Positions 12,201 to 23,800 of a stretch of 64,000 nucleotides of DNA are shown one piece after another. A program made the translations under genes and the position numbers. The stretch is from Motacilla alba alba (lineage: Eukaryota; Chordata; Aves; Passeriformes; Motacillidae): NCBI RefSeq assembly GCF_015832195.1, contig NC_052027.1, positions 17,294,149-17,358,148 of the forward strand, read 5' to 3'. The first letter of the stretch is position 1; each line of letters starts with the position of its first letter. The notes under the pieces were generated by a model that worked only from the letters and a program-made list of their open reading frames with translations, was not told where the DNA came from and did no database searches.

Positions 12201-15200
12201 ACGTGGTGTGTTGGCTTTTTAGCTTTGCTTTTGTTGTGTTCCTTATTAGAGCTAGCAAATAGGAGATACCTGCTTCATTGAGCAGAAAACTTTATTAAAA
12301 ACAAACAAATGGAGCCCATGGTCAGTGGTTTTATCTCTTGAAGGCCCTCAGCTTGGCTGCAGATGGGCTTGTGCTGTTTTCTCTCCTCGTATCAGAAATT
12401 AATTTAGTTGTGAAAGATAAGGGGGCTGTACCAGTTTCCTGCTGTGCTCGGTAATTTACGATGAGTAAATATTTCTCCACTTTATCTCAATTTTTCTGGT
12501 ATGTTTGATTCTGCCCAACCTTTGCTAAAGCTCTAAGAAGTTCATTGTCTGTATAAGTGAAGAATTTTAGTTGCCTTTGTCAGCCCTAATCTCTTTCTTT
12601 GACACAAGAATTTCTTTCCTTAGCATAGTTCATTACAAAAAAAAGGCATTTTTCCTTTACTGGGGAAAAAAACCCAAGGAAGAACCTAGAAGACTTCTTT
12701 ACTTTGTCTCAGCTGCTGTTGCTGGAGAATAGCTGTGTATAATGGAAGTAATGTTAGCTTCCCTAGTGAGAGAGCTCTTTCAGGGCTGGTCCAGAAGTGG
12801 AAACAAGAGAAAAGAAAAAGCTCTTGGCTGCTCCACAGGCATCAGAAATTGCAGTTGACATTTCTTGTCCTGCAGTTTTTGAAGGGTCTGTAGTTTGTCA
12901 CAGGTGTTCTTGCTGTTTCTTGAGAACATTGGAATCAGGATATCAGGATCATAATTCAATGTACGAATCCATTGAGTGCAGTTTTCTCTCTTTCCTTCTC
13001 CTGAAATCACATTTGTATTTTGCTTTTTACACCAGGCTTGAAAGAAATGGGATTTTTTGGATGGTGATGAGCTGGCTGTGAGCTTACTGTGCTGAAATGA
13101 AGATAATGCTCATGAGGATGAGAGGGCACTTAAAAGCTGTGTGCTTAGGGAGTGTATGTTGAGGTCAGCATCTCAAAAATGTTCTGTGCAAATAAATGGG
13201 GCAAAACATGCACGTGTCCCTCAACACGTTATTTTCACCTTTATATCCTGTGGTTGTGTTGCAGTAATCCATTTATTCAGTGTCTCTGACACGGTTCCTG
13301 TGGCTTCAGGAGGCTGCAGCAGTTCCTGCTTCCTGTATCCCATTCAGTACTTCATGGTTGTATCCCTAGTGCTGTGTTTAGTGCTTCACAAAATGAGTGC
13401 TCAAGTCAGATACAGTTACAGTTTCATAAAGTCGTTGTTTTGAAAGAGATTCAACTCAAGCTTTTTCTTCTAGCTTTTGCAGAAACAGAATAAAATTGAT
13501 GCAACCTCTCTTATTGTGAAAGAATGCATTTTAAATTGAGCCTTTTTGATTTGTCAGTACTCAGCTTACTAAGGGTTAAGCTGCTTTAGAAGACACTGAG
13601 GTGAGGTCTTTTAAATTTGGGCTAGAGGTAAAGCATTTTGCAATTCTTTTTGTCAGTGATTTAACCTTCCAGTGTCACTAATATTCAAATGCAATTGTCA
13701 CATTTGGTGGGTGTTTGGTAGCCAAGTGAAAATGGCTGGATGCTGAGGAGATGTTTTTTTGTTTAAAGCTGTTAACAGGAAACTGAGCAGGGAAAAAAAC
13801 CAAAGAGAACTCTGTAGCCAGAATCTCTACCAACAAACAAAAACAGGATGGATGTGAAAACGGCCCCTCTAGTCTTTATTTTAGAGCTTGTATTTTCTTT
13901 AAAACTGACTTCCTGCAATTGTTCCCAAAACTGATGCATGGTGTGTTTTCTAAGAAATGAGAGTCCTGGAAACTTTGGCTTCCATGGTAGATGGGCTTTA
14001 TTGATTTCAGACAGTAGGAAACAGATAATGTCATTTAGCACTTTAAAGGGAATTGCCACTGGCTTTGCTGTGATATCTTTTCTCCCCTGTGTGGTAAATA
14101 GAACTTGTAAAGCTTTGAGAGGTACCTGGTTTTGTCTACCTCCATCATTTGGTGCTCATCACAGAAGTCAAAGCTGTTGTAATCTCTGGTCTTCCCATAA
14201 TAAATTTGGGAGTTTTAGGCAGTGTTTCTGTATCCCATAATGTAGCCTGGCATACTTGGTGTTGCAGAAAAGTCAGGATTTCAGTTCTTCCTAACTGTGT
14301 GAAACATGGATTCTAAAATACCTCTTTACAGAGGCCAAGGAACCTGCCAAGAATCTGTTCAGGACTGAGATTGTCTTGAGTTTGGGACTGGGAGGTTTTA
14401 GGGAATGTGGGAAGAGCTTGCTGTCACCCCAACAGGTGGGGCGCTTCATTGTGGGCTCGCTCTGAACCTGTGTGTTCACACCCAAACAACAACAAGTCAC
14501 AGTCAGACTAAAATGAGAGGAACCAAAGACTCCTTGTCAGGGGTGGTTCAGCTTCCCCTGGCTTAGCAGACCTGACCTCCTGCAGAGGTCTGCCTTGCAC
14601 AGTTGTTTCTTAGTGCAGTAAGTACTGAAAGATTGGAGGTAAAGCAATGTGTTTGCTGCAGGTTTGGTTAAGGAGTGACTCTTATTAATTCTGGTGGTCT
14701 CTGTCTTGCAGTTTTGGAACCCTTATTGCCATTGGAGTTACTGTTTTTGCAGTGATTGTCATTACTATTATTCTGTGCCTCACCTGTTCCTGTTGCTGTC
14801 TGTACAAAGCATGTCGAAGACCACGCCGTAAGTAGCTCTGGATTTATTTATTTATTTTCTTTTTCACATTGTTGAAGAGGATTTTTTTTTTTATCCCTCC
14901 TGGAAAATTGTGTTCCTATAAGAGGTGAAAATACTCTGCTCAGAAGCTGCGATACCTAAAAAGAAGCATTTAAGCAGTTTCAGAATGCAGAGTTGCAGAG
15001 AGATGTTTTTGTTATTTTAGGACACAAAATAAAACGATGTGGACAATAGAATTTCTAAAGTAAAGAGAGGGAAATTTAATTTCTGACCCCAACATTTATA
15101 GATTTCCTAAAGTGACAGTGGATTGGAGGATGACAGTGCTACTTCTCCAATGACACTGGACAAACTAAGTCTATCAAATTTCTCCTCCTCCATAAAAAAA

Positions 15201-17812
15201 TACCAAAAACAAAACAATAAGTATTTACAAAAAATGCGTTAGGAAATTCGTTACAAGAATGTCAACATCAAAAAGCTTAAAAGAACTTAAAAAAACAAGA
15301 CGACACGTTTTGGAATATTTCCTGAGCATTTAGAAGTTCTCTTCCATCCCACCATGTGGGGTGTCTGGGAGTTGTTGGGGGTTTTTCTTTAGGGACCACC
15401 AGCACTAACCACGTTCCTTTTCCTTGCTGTAGCTGTTGTGACCACCACTGCCACCACGACTGTGGTTCACTCTGCCTATCCCCAGCAGCCAGCAGTGCCA
15501 CCCAGCTACGCAGCAGCTCCGTATCAAGGCTACCAGCCCGTGGCTGTGCAGCCCCAGCCGGGGATGCCGGTGGCTCCCTACCCTGCCCAGTACCCTCCCC
15601 CTTACCCCACGCAGCCGGTGGGACCCCCAGCTTATCATGAAACTGTGGCAGGTAAGGCAGCACCAAGTGCTTCTTCAGCCCCTGAACAGCTAAGAGACAG
15701 CTGCTCTGGAGAAAATCTTCTGTTATTTACATTTATTATTGGTATGGCTATGTTAATACAAATGTGAATGGATTACGTAAATCTCAGGTTGTGGTGGATG
15801 CTGTTATTCACCCTGGTGGAATTTCCCCATCGCTGTTTCTATGTTAAGCATTGCCAGAGGAGGTGTGAGCTGGAGCCCTACTGGTAAAGTTTGGCAATGT
15901 GTGGGACTGTCAGCAGAGCCAGTAGAACGTTTTACTAATTCAACTGACATTTAATATTAAAATCAAAGTCAATTAACATACATATATACATACAAATGTA
16001 TACATGAGTTGGATGTTTCCACATTCCCTTTCCAATCTAATATCTGTGAGCTCTATTCTATAAGAGCATGTAGTGACGGGACAAGGGGGAATGAATTCAA
16101 ACTAAAAGACAAGCAAGTTCAGATTAGTTATTTGGAAAAAAATGTTTACTGTGATGTTTGTGGGGCCCTGGTACTGTGTTGGCCAGAGAAGCTAACTCAT
16201 TCTTCTCAGAGAAGCTACACAAATTCACAAGTGTCCAAGGCCAGTTTGGATGAAGCTCTGAACAACCAGGTCTCATGGAAGGTGTCCCTGCCCATAACAA
16301 AGGGATTGGAAGGAGAAGTCTGTTGACAGCTTGTAGTTGGAATTATCAGAATATTTTTTCTTCAGCTTGCCTTCTTTCACAGCATTGTTTTCACACAGCC
16401 TTATTGTTGCAATGACTAATTCCCACTTCTGCTGGTAATAGCTATTCTCTGAGCAATTGGCTCCAGACTGCTCATAGGAGCCAAAACTAGGCTTTTACCT
16501 GTAGGATCTTGTTCTCTTACAAACCTCACTGGTCATCCTTTTAAGTAACTAAGTATAGTCCTGACTAGTAGATAATGCCCTTAGAAAGTAACTTCCAGGA
16601 CAACTTGGATATAAAATGGCTTTTCATGGTGTGAAAGATTTGCAAACAGTTGGAAATTGTACATTAATAATGTGCAAACCAGCCCCACATGTGAAAACAG
16701 TGACTTGGCAGGACTGTTGACTCTTTTTCTGTTATAAATGCCAAAGAAGCTGTGGGTTTTACAGCATTATGCCAAAGTGCTTTGGCTTCATCTTTTTCAT
16801 ATGAGGGAGCCAATAAATAAGTAATTTCACTTCTCCTGCTCTCCGGTTTCTCAGGCTGGTGCTGTTTTGTTAGTTTTAAAACAGTTGTTTTGGGTTTTTT
16901 TTTCTGGGAACATACCAAAGCACTTTCCATATTGGCAGTTGAAAATGCCTCACAGTGGGAGTTCTTGCCTTCATTTCTCCTGCCTGTTAACCAAGGAGCA
17001 GGCTGTTAATTAGGTCACGTGCCAGGGGAGAATACCTGCTCTGCCACACAGGAGCCAGCCCCACTCACTTTACAAGATCACCAGAAGATAACCACACTTG
17101 CACTTTCCAGGGATCTGATCAGGTGCTACTTGAACAAACTTGTGCTGTTTGACAGAGCTGAAAATGGAGATGCCCCTTGAGCAGCTTTTCTCAGAACAGT
17201 GGAAAGTAAGGATCTCTTCCAAGGGATGCACATCTGGTATATAAGTCAAACTCTTTCATGTGCTCAGTAGTGGTGGGATATTTTTTCCCTTCTATTTTAC
17301 TTCCTTAATTAATTTTTGACACTTAGCAGGGAAGCATTTTCCCTGAAGGAATCCTAATATGATTTCTCTAGTCCTTTTACCAGTGGTTTTTTCCTCAGCA
17401 CACTATCAGGTATGTGCTCTTGTATGTGCACCCCTTACTTCCCCTGGCTCTTTTTTTGAGCCAGACCTGTTCCTTTTTTTAGGCTAGGTTCTCCCCTAAA
17501 GGCTACTCATGTACACTCAGCATCAAAAAAGCCCCAAAGCCAACAAGAACAAAAGTTTTTATGCTCTTACTTCTGAAAGTCAGATGTTTTATGACAAGCT
17601 GTTGTCAAGTCCAATTAAGATACTGGCTAAGTTGAACCTCTTAACTGTGCACTCAAAACAGAAATTGCCATTTTATATGTAGAGTTCAGAATGTACATTT
17701 TACAAATCTGTTTTTTCTTGTCTTTGCTTTTGCAGCTGGTGCTGGAGCCCCTTACCCCACCCAGCCCCCTTACAACCCTGCTTACATGGATCCTCAGAAG
17801 CCCACCTATTGA
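2940..17812 (+). CDS. SHISA5: SHISA5 (Scotin), short form without the cysteine-rich ectodomain
   Basis: Coding exons are 2940-2944, 14712-14827, 15433-15651 and 17736-17812. They total 417 nt and give 138 aa plus TGA. All introns are GT-AG and the phases agree. Residues about 5-26 form one membrane span ([20 protein letters not shown]), followed by a palmitoylation-type cysteine cluster ([13 protein letters not shown], 24-36) and a basic stop-transfer RRPRP. The cytoplasmic tail is rich in Pro, Tyr and Gln. It carries three PPxY motifs (PPSY 63-66, PPPY 95-98, PPAY 105-108), which in this family bind WW-domain proteins such as NEDD4-type ligases, and it ends [13 protein letters not shown]. 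The order and motifs match mammalian SHISA5, a p53-inducible ER/nuclear-envelope protein linked to caspase-dependent apoptosis. The start is in a CpG island and exon 1 codes only for Met-Gly. A longer form using the candidate exon at 1006 would share exons 2-4. Identity is secure; the start is less so. Confidence 0.9.
2945..14711 (+). other. SHISA5: SHISA5 intron 1 (11.8 kb)
   Basis: This is a long AT-rich intron with donor GG|gtaagc and acceptor cttgcag|TTTTGG. Apart from the CpG-rich first ~250 bp and one CR1 fragment at 6048-6190, I see no exon, RNA gene or structured repeat. There is a C11 run at about 5083-5093. The open frames are short and unrelated to known families. Confidence 0.75.
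6048..6190 (-). repeat. CR1 LINE fragment, antisense
   Basis: The + strand reads cagaatcacagaattgttag, then ggttggaaggaacctctgga and gcagggtcacttggagcagg, the complement of the CR1 3' end. It lies inside SHISA5 intron 1. Confidence 0.85.
16055..16315 (+). repeat. CR1 LINE fragment, sense, in SHISA5 intron 3
   Basis: The CR1 landmarks gagcatgtagtgacgggaca and agggggaatgaattcaaact come first. They are followed by the ccagagaagc region and the gaaggtgtccctgcccataa segment. The copy is diverged. It accounts for the 105-codon frame at 16009-16326, which is not a gene. The rest of intron 3 (15652-17735) shows nothing recognisable. Confidence 0.85.
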
Positions 17813-20800
17813 AAAGCTTCTACTGTGCTTCTGCATATAAAACTTTCCAAAATATAATTTGTTCTGTTTACACCATGTACCTGTACTATATTTTTCTGGA
17901 AGACAACGATTTTTTTGTTAAAGTAGAGTGAAAATCAATTCAGTATCTTCTTTTTTTTAATGCTCCAAGGAAGGAGTATTTTTCTTGCAGAAGTTAATTT
18001 ATACCTCAAGCAAATACAAAAACAGATTTCACTCTAGATACAATGAGAGAAGCGAGAGGAAAGAGTATTTCAGAAATACAGAACCACAATACCATTTGCT
18101 GTGCAATAATTTTGAGAGGAATGGTCTAACATGAGCATTTTCAAATACCCAAAGCTGTAGCAATCTTTTGCACAGTATTAAAATGTAAAATCTTAACTTC
18201 TTAAGAAACTACATGATACATGTTATGTAAGTTCTGCCTGTTTTGAAGCTACTATTGTTAGGTAAGCTACCATTTAATACATTTCATTTATCATTCAAAA
18301 GGGAATTTTCCTTTTTTGCAACACATTTACCTTTGGTAAGGGGTACTAAACCATGTTTAATTGCCTTTGAGCTAGTTCTAAATAGCACGAGTTGGTTATT
18401 TCCTTGTTTTCTGTCCCAGTTTTAAGGTTTATAAACTGTGCCTCCATTGGGTGTTGTAGCTAGAAATCAACAGACTCTCTTCCACTTAAAAGACCAAATA
18501 GATCAAAAGCTGAAACCCTGAAAATTCTCCATAGAAGTTATTGGATGAGTATTTTTTGTTCAGCTAGTATTGGACAAGCTTACTTTCAGCCATCTGTTGT
18601 TGATGAGTTTGAATTAAAATCAGCCCCTTAATCACATGTTAACAGAGGTACCTTGGCAGCATTCAGTCCTGCCTCATCACAGAGAAGGAATTCTTTTACA
18701 AGAGGGATGGGATAGCAGCAGAAGATTGGGGTTTTCAAATGCTCAGGGTTTTCCCACCGTCCCTAGTGGGAACTGAAGGTGGCAGGAACCTAAGAATGAC
18801 AGACCTTTATAAATCCAGTCTGCATTGGAGTAACAGCGTGCTGGGTGAGGGACCACAGTGAGCATTAAACCTTCCCTTTGTCTTTAGCATTCCCATAAAG
18901 CTGAGCAGAGAATGAGAAGTCAGGAAAAGGAAGGATTTGGTCACAGGTATGTAATGTATTTTTAAGAAGGTAATGCTTTCAGTCATGAAAGATCTGGAGG
19001 CATCCTCATGACTGTTAACACTGCTGGAGCTTTAGGCTTTATGAATCTGTCATTGCTCAAACAAATAAGGTAGGGGGTTTTTCACTGTCCACAACAATTC
19101 TGTCTTTTCCAACATTGAAATGCAATTTGTTGTTAATCCTCATAGAACTATGTAGTTATTTGCATGTATCACTGTGACATAATCACTGAAATAATTTTAA
19201 CATATCTTTTACACTGATTTTACTTTTTTAGAGAGGCCATTGAGCCATTTGTCATTCTACATTTGGGGTATATTATTGTTTGGTGGCATTGTTTTACCTC
19301 ACAGAGTGGGTGGAAGTTGCTGTTGTCAAAGGCAGCCTTGTTCCCCTTCCTGATTTTTTTTGAGTCTATTTCTGGATTATTACGATTCTTTTTTAAAGAA
19401 AGTTTTCAGGGCATTTCAGAAGAAACTTGTTTAAAGTTTTTCACTGGGGTTCATGACAACCTGTGCCCCTCTGTTACACCTCTCTGAATGTTGAAGTTAA
19501 TAGCATTAAATGGTGCCAAGAGGCACTTACAGAGCATTTATCTGTGCACCCTTAGTCTGTGTTCCTCCTCTTTCCTGCCATGTCAGCAGAGAAATTGGGA
19601 TGTCAGATGTTACGTGGGACCAACCCAAAAAGCATGGTGTCTTCTGTATGGAGGAGGAAGTATTGCCTTAGAAATCTGGAATGTTTTTGTGGGAGAGCAC
19701 TGAGTAACTGCAGGAATAAATCCTGTGCTACAGATCCTACCCTTGGTGCTTATTCATGGAGAAGGAGGGCAGAGATTGTTCCAGCACCTTTGTAAGCCTG
19801 TGTGGAGCCAGGCCAGGGAGAGCACAGGTGCAGCATCCAGTGTGGGGCTTCCTGAGGTTGTTACTGTGCCCTGCTCTTCCTGTGCCCCAGCTGGTGTGAC
19901 AAAGGGAGCAGCTGCTGGCAGTCACAGTGTCGTGTTCATGTTGTGAGAGGGAAATCTGCAGTTTCATGGCAGGATGGCTCAGTCATCATCCCTGAGGAGA
20001 TGGGAGGAAAGTCAGGAGGCAGCAGTAAGAGACATTCCCAAATACGAGGTTTTGGGGTGGAGGTTGTGCAGACCAAACGGATGGTCCTGAACTGCCACTG
20101 CCCTGTGTGGGGTGCTGGGAGATGAGGGGTAGGGTTAAGGAGCCTGAAAATTGACACCTTTCCATCAGTGGACATGCACAAATGATGGCTGTGTACAAGT
20201 GAAGTGATCAGTCATTAATGTGCAAGGAACTGCCTTAGCAGTGCTATTACCAACTCAGTTACAAAACTTATGAAAGAAAACGGTCCCGTTCAAAATGAAT
20301 CAGATTGTGATTAATTTCTTATTGTCAGTGTATTAATCATCATTAACAATGAGGTGTAGGACCAATTTTTACTTGGTTCTTGCCCTGCAGCCTTGTTGAA
20401 GCTTGTTTTTGAATACTGACAAGAATGGGATGGTTACAGAAAAGATGGAGATGATCCATAAGTTTTCAGTTTAAGCACTGCTGATGTGTCAGTCCCAGTA
20501 GCTGTTGCCTTCATGTCACACTTGTTCTCCACAGTGCTCTAGGGAGGAGGGAGGGAGCTAAGACTTTAAATGTTGCTATATATATTTTTTTTTTTTAAAT
20601 TCTGTAAGTGCCTTTGTTTCAGAAATGTTATGTGAAATTAAAGACAGTAGAATATGGAATTTACTAGATAATCATTGTTGCTTTTGTTACATACTGTAAC
20701 CTCACTTTGTATGTTGTTTGTAGGTTAAACATAAGTATTCAAACCAAATGGCATAAACTCTATGCACCTTTGTAATAAATTCAGTGTTTGAAGTACATTC
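17813..20800 (+). other. SHISA5: SHISA5 3' untranslated region (inferred)
   Basis: No coding potential follows the TGA at 17810-17812. The first well-formed AATAAA with a GT-rich downstream element is at 20774, which implies a 3' UTR of about 3 kb. An alternative ATTAAA near 20637 and an A/T-rich stretch at 20578-20600 could serve for shorter forms. The extent is inferred. Confidence 0.55.
20774..20779 (+). terminator. SHISA5: Polyadenylation signal AATAAA, SHISA5
   Basis: An exact AATAAA (gtAATAAAttcagtgtttg) is followed by a GT-rich element within 15 bp. It is the best candidate for the distal cleavage signal of SHISA5. Confidence 0.55.
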
Positions 20801-23800
20801 GGTCAACTTGGTTTTCTTAGCCTCATTTTTGAGTATTATTTATGGGTGTGTCTGCAAGGCTACATTTTCCTTCATGTGTTTGACAGCTCGTGTTACTGAG
20901 TGTCCTTTAGGTCACCTTGTGTCATCAATATTGCTTTTGGTGGTGGAGACTGAAGCCTAACCATAATTACAGATCACAGCATAAAGCAAGGAACAGTGTA
21001 AGCTGCTCAATGATCCTCTGACAGGCTGCTGCCAAGCAAGTCCAAAAGGATTGATTCTAAGGAAGTCTGTAATTTCATTAAAAATATCTTCTCAACCTGT
21101 TTAGACTTGTGTGTTGAGTATTGTGCCTCATTCATCACATTGACCAATTCAGCATGAGGTGAGTGATGCTTTCTACTCTGTCTGAAAATGTTTTTGCTGA
21201 AGTGTTTGTGTATTTTATAGTTTTGATAAAAATGCTTTAGAAAGGTTGTATTCACACCCCTGACTTATTAGTCTTTCACTTGAAAATATTTTCTTTGAGC
21301 AGGTCAAGAGTATTGTTTATATGACACCACGCAGCAGTGAATTGGTGTTTAGTGTATCAGCATTATTATCTTGAATTGCCAGCTACATTCTAATGTAGCA
21401 TTTAAAAGAAAAAGAAAAGGAGAAAAAATAAAACTAAAAAAAAAACCCACTAACACCCAATCAAAACCCCATAATAATTGGGTAGTTTTGTAGTGTTACT
21501 CCTTGATTTTGTTGGAGTCTCAGCTACAGGCTGATAGTGTGTTGGAGATGCAACATAAATAATTTCACTTCCAATTTAATTTCATATTTTCTCTTAGTTG
21601 ACTGGGGCCAGCAGACAAAATGCATGCTCCTCAAAACCTAAATCTAGAAAACATGTAATTAATGTTTGGGCTAGAAATGACACCAGGAAATTGCAGTTAT
21701 TTGTGATGATTTTGTTGGCACTGCTTTTTAGTTCATCTATTTCTGTTTTCTCATGACTTTTAGCAGGTGTACCTGTGCAGTATGGCTGAGTTTGAGAAGT
21801 GACAGGCAGAGAAATGCTCAGAGGAAAGCTGTGTGCCTTCCCCTCTCTCTGCACAGAGGGCTGAGGAGCAGAACCGGGGTTTTGATTAAAACCTGCAGAT
21901 TCCCTTAAAGAGCACAGAGGGTTTCAAAGGTACCTTCACCCTTTATTGCAGCAAATGGTTGTATAGGAGAGCAATGGGCTGAAGTGAAAGCTGAGAGCCC
22001 AGGGTTAGGTGAGGAATATTGCTGGTTATGTTTTCGTAATGTTTAATCAGCAGTTGTCTATGGTAGTGTGAATTTTTCCAGAACTGAACTTGGCATGCAT
22101 TAAAAACTCATGGCAGAGTTGTGTGGGAAGAGCTGGACACACAGGAGGGGAAAAACTTCAGTTATTGCCAAACAAGCAATTCTTGCCTGTTTTATTTTTT
22201 CCAAGTATGGAAACTCAGTATCATATCTCAGCACTTGTAATAACTCACCAGATGTGCTTTAGCCAGTGGTTTGGGGCCTGTTTTTTTCTCTCTGGTTATT
22301 ATTTGACCTTATCTAGTCATTTTTAGGTGCCAGGCCTGTACCACAGGAACCTGGTCAGATTTACAGCTTTTCAGTGAGCCATATAGGAGGGGGAACAGTG
22401 CACGAGTTAAACCTGAAAGGTGAGAGAAAGCTGAAGAAAATGTTACTTTATCCTTTCAAGAGCTCAGGCCTCTGCACTGATGGAATTGTGTCCTCTGCAA
22501 AGGCAGCCCCCCTCAGACCCAGTTAGCCATTATAAAATAACTTCTGATATCCCATTTCCCTTACTTCACTCAAAAAAACTTTTAAACCAGCTACAGCAGC
22601 CTTTTCATTTTAACACTTGTTCCTGCAGTGGGATTTGTGGTTCACTCTCTGGTACCTTGTCCCTGGAATCAGGTAGGTGTCATTCTCAGACTGTTGGACA
22701 GGGGTTGCAGCTCAGCTGTGCTGAGGTTCTTTAGCAAAACAGATTGTTCATTCTGGACACACCAACCTACAACATGATTCATGCATAGATTAAAACATGA
22801 CTGTTTGTGTTACCTCTGTTAGGACACTCTATAGGCACTGGTTATTACATTCTGAACATAAAGTGGCAATTTCCTCTGGATATTTTCAAAAGCAGGTTAG
22901 CCTTTGAGCAACTATTGCACTGACATGCTTGAGGACTGTTTTCAAATTAGTCCAGGCTCAGCAGTGCTGGCAGTCACACTTCAGGTGTGAAGGTGTTGGC
23001 CCTTGCTCTTGGAAGCACTCTGATAAAACTTCAGCCACAGTGGGTTTGTAGAGATCACAGATCACCTTTTCTTATCAATCTGCTAAATTACAATCAACAA
23101 TGTACATTTTTTAACAATTTACTCTGGAAGTGGAAGTTTGCATTTGCTGTTGCATTCACAGCAGATAACGCAGTCTCTGCAGGCAGAACTGCTGCATTTT
23201 ACCCAAATTGTAACCATTTGACCATTATAGCCATAAATAATACTGCAGACTGTAACAAAAACATTCAGGGTTAGGATGACTTCGTTCCAATTGTTTAGCA
23301 CAGGCTTTTAAGCAGTAGCTCACTCATGGGATTAATATGAATGAACTCAAGTCAGAGATGTTGTGTGCTACAGGAAGAGGTATTTTGTATTTGCCATCTT
23401 CACCCATGTCAGCTTGGTTTAAAAAGATGGGGTTTTGAGGCCTGACATGACACAAAGCAGTTGTCTGGCTTCTCTGGGAGTTTGTTTCAGTTGGGGGTTG
23501 GATGAGCTGCAGAGGCCCCTTCCAGCCTCACCAAGTCATTGATCTGCGAGGTGTGGAATTGAGCAAGGTTTCATTGAGCAGGAAAAAGCAGCTCTGGTGA
23601 GCTCAGCTTTCAGCCAGGGGGAAACCCTTGCCATCCCCAGGGGCAAGGAAGCAGACGGGTGGCTGCTGCTGGGGAATGTGATTATTGTGTGTAGAACATG
23701 CCTCGTTCTTTGCTCAGCACTTCATTGTTCAGTCTTGTGCCTGTGCTTCATGCCAGAGTAAATTGCTTTTCTCAGTTAATACAGAGGCACAGCTTATCTG

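Noticed and set aside
15277..15666. 129-codon minus-strand frame
   Set aside because: It is antisense to SHISA5 exon 3, whose Pro/Gln-rich code leaves few stops on the other strand.
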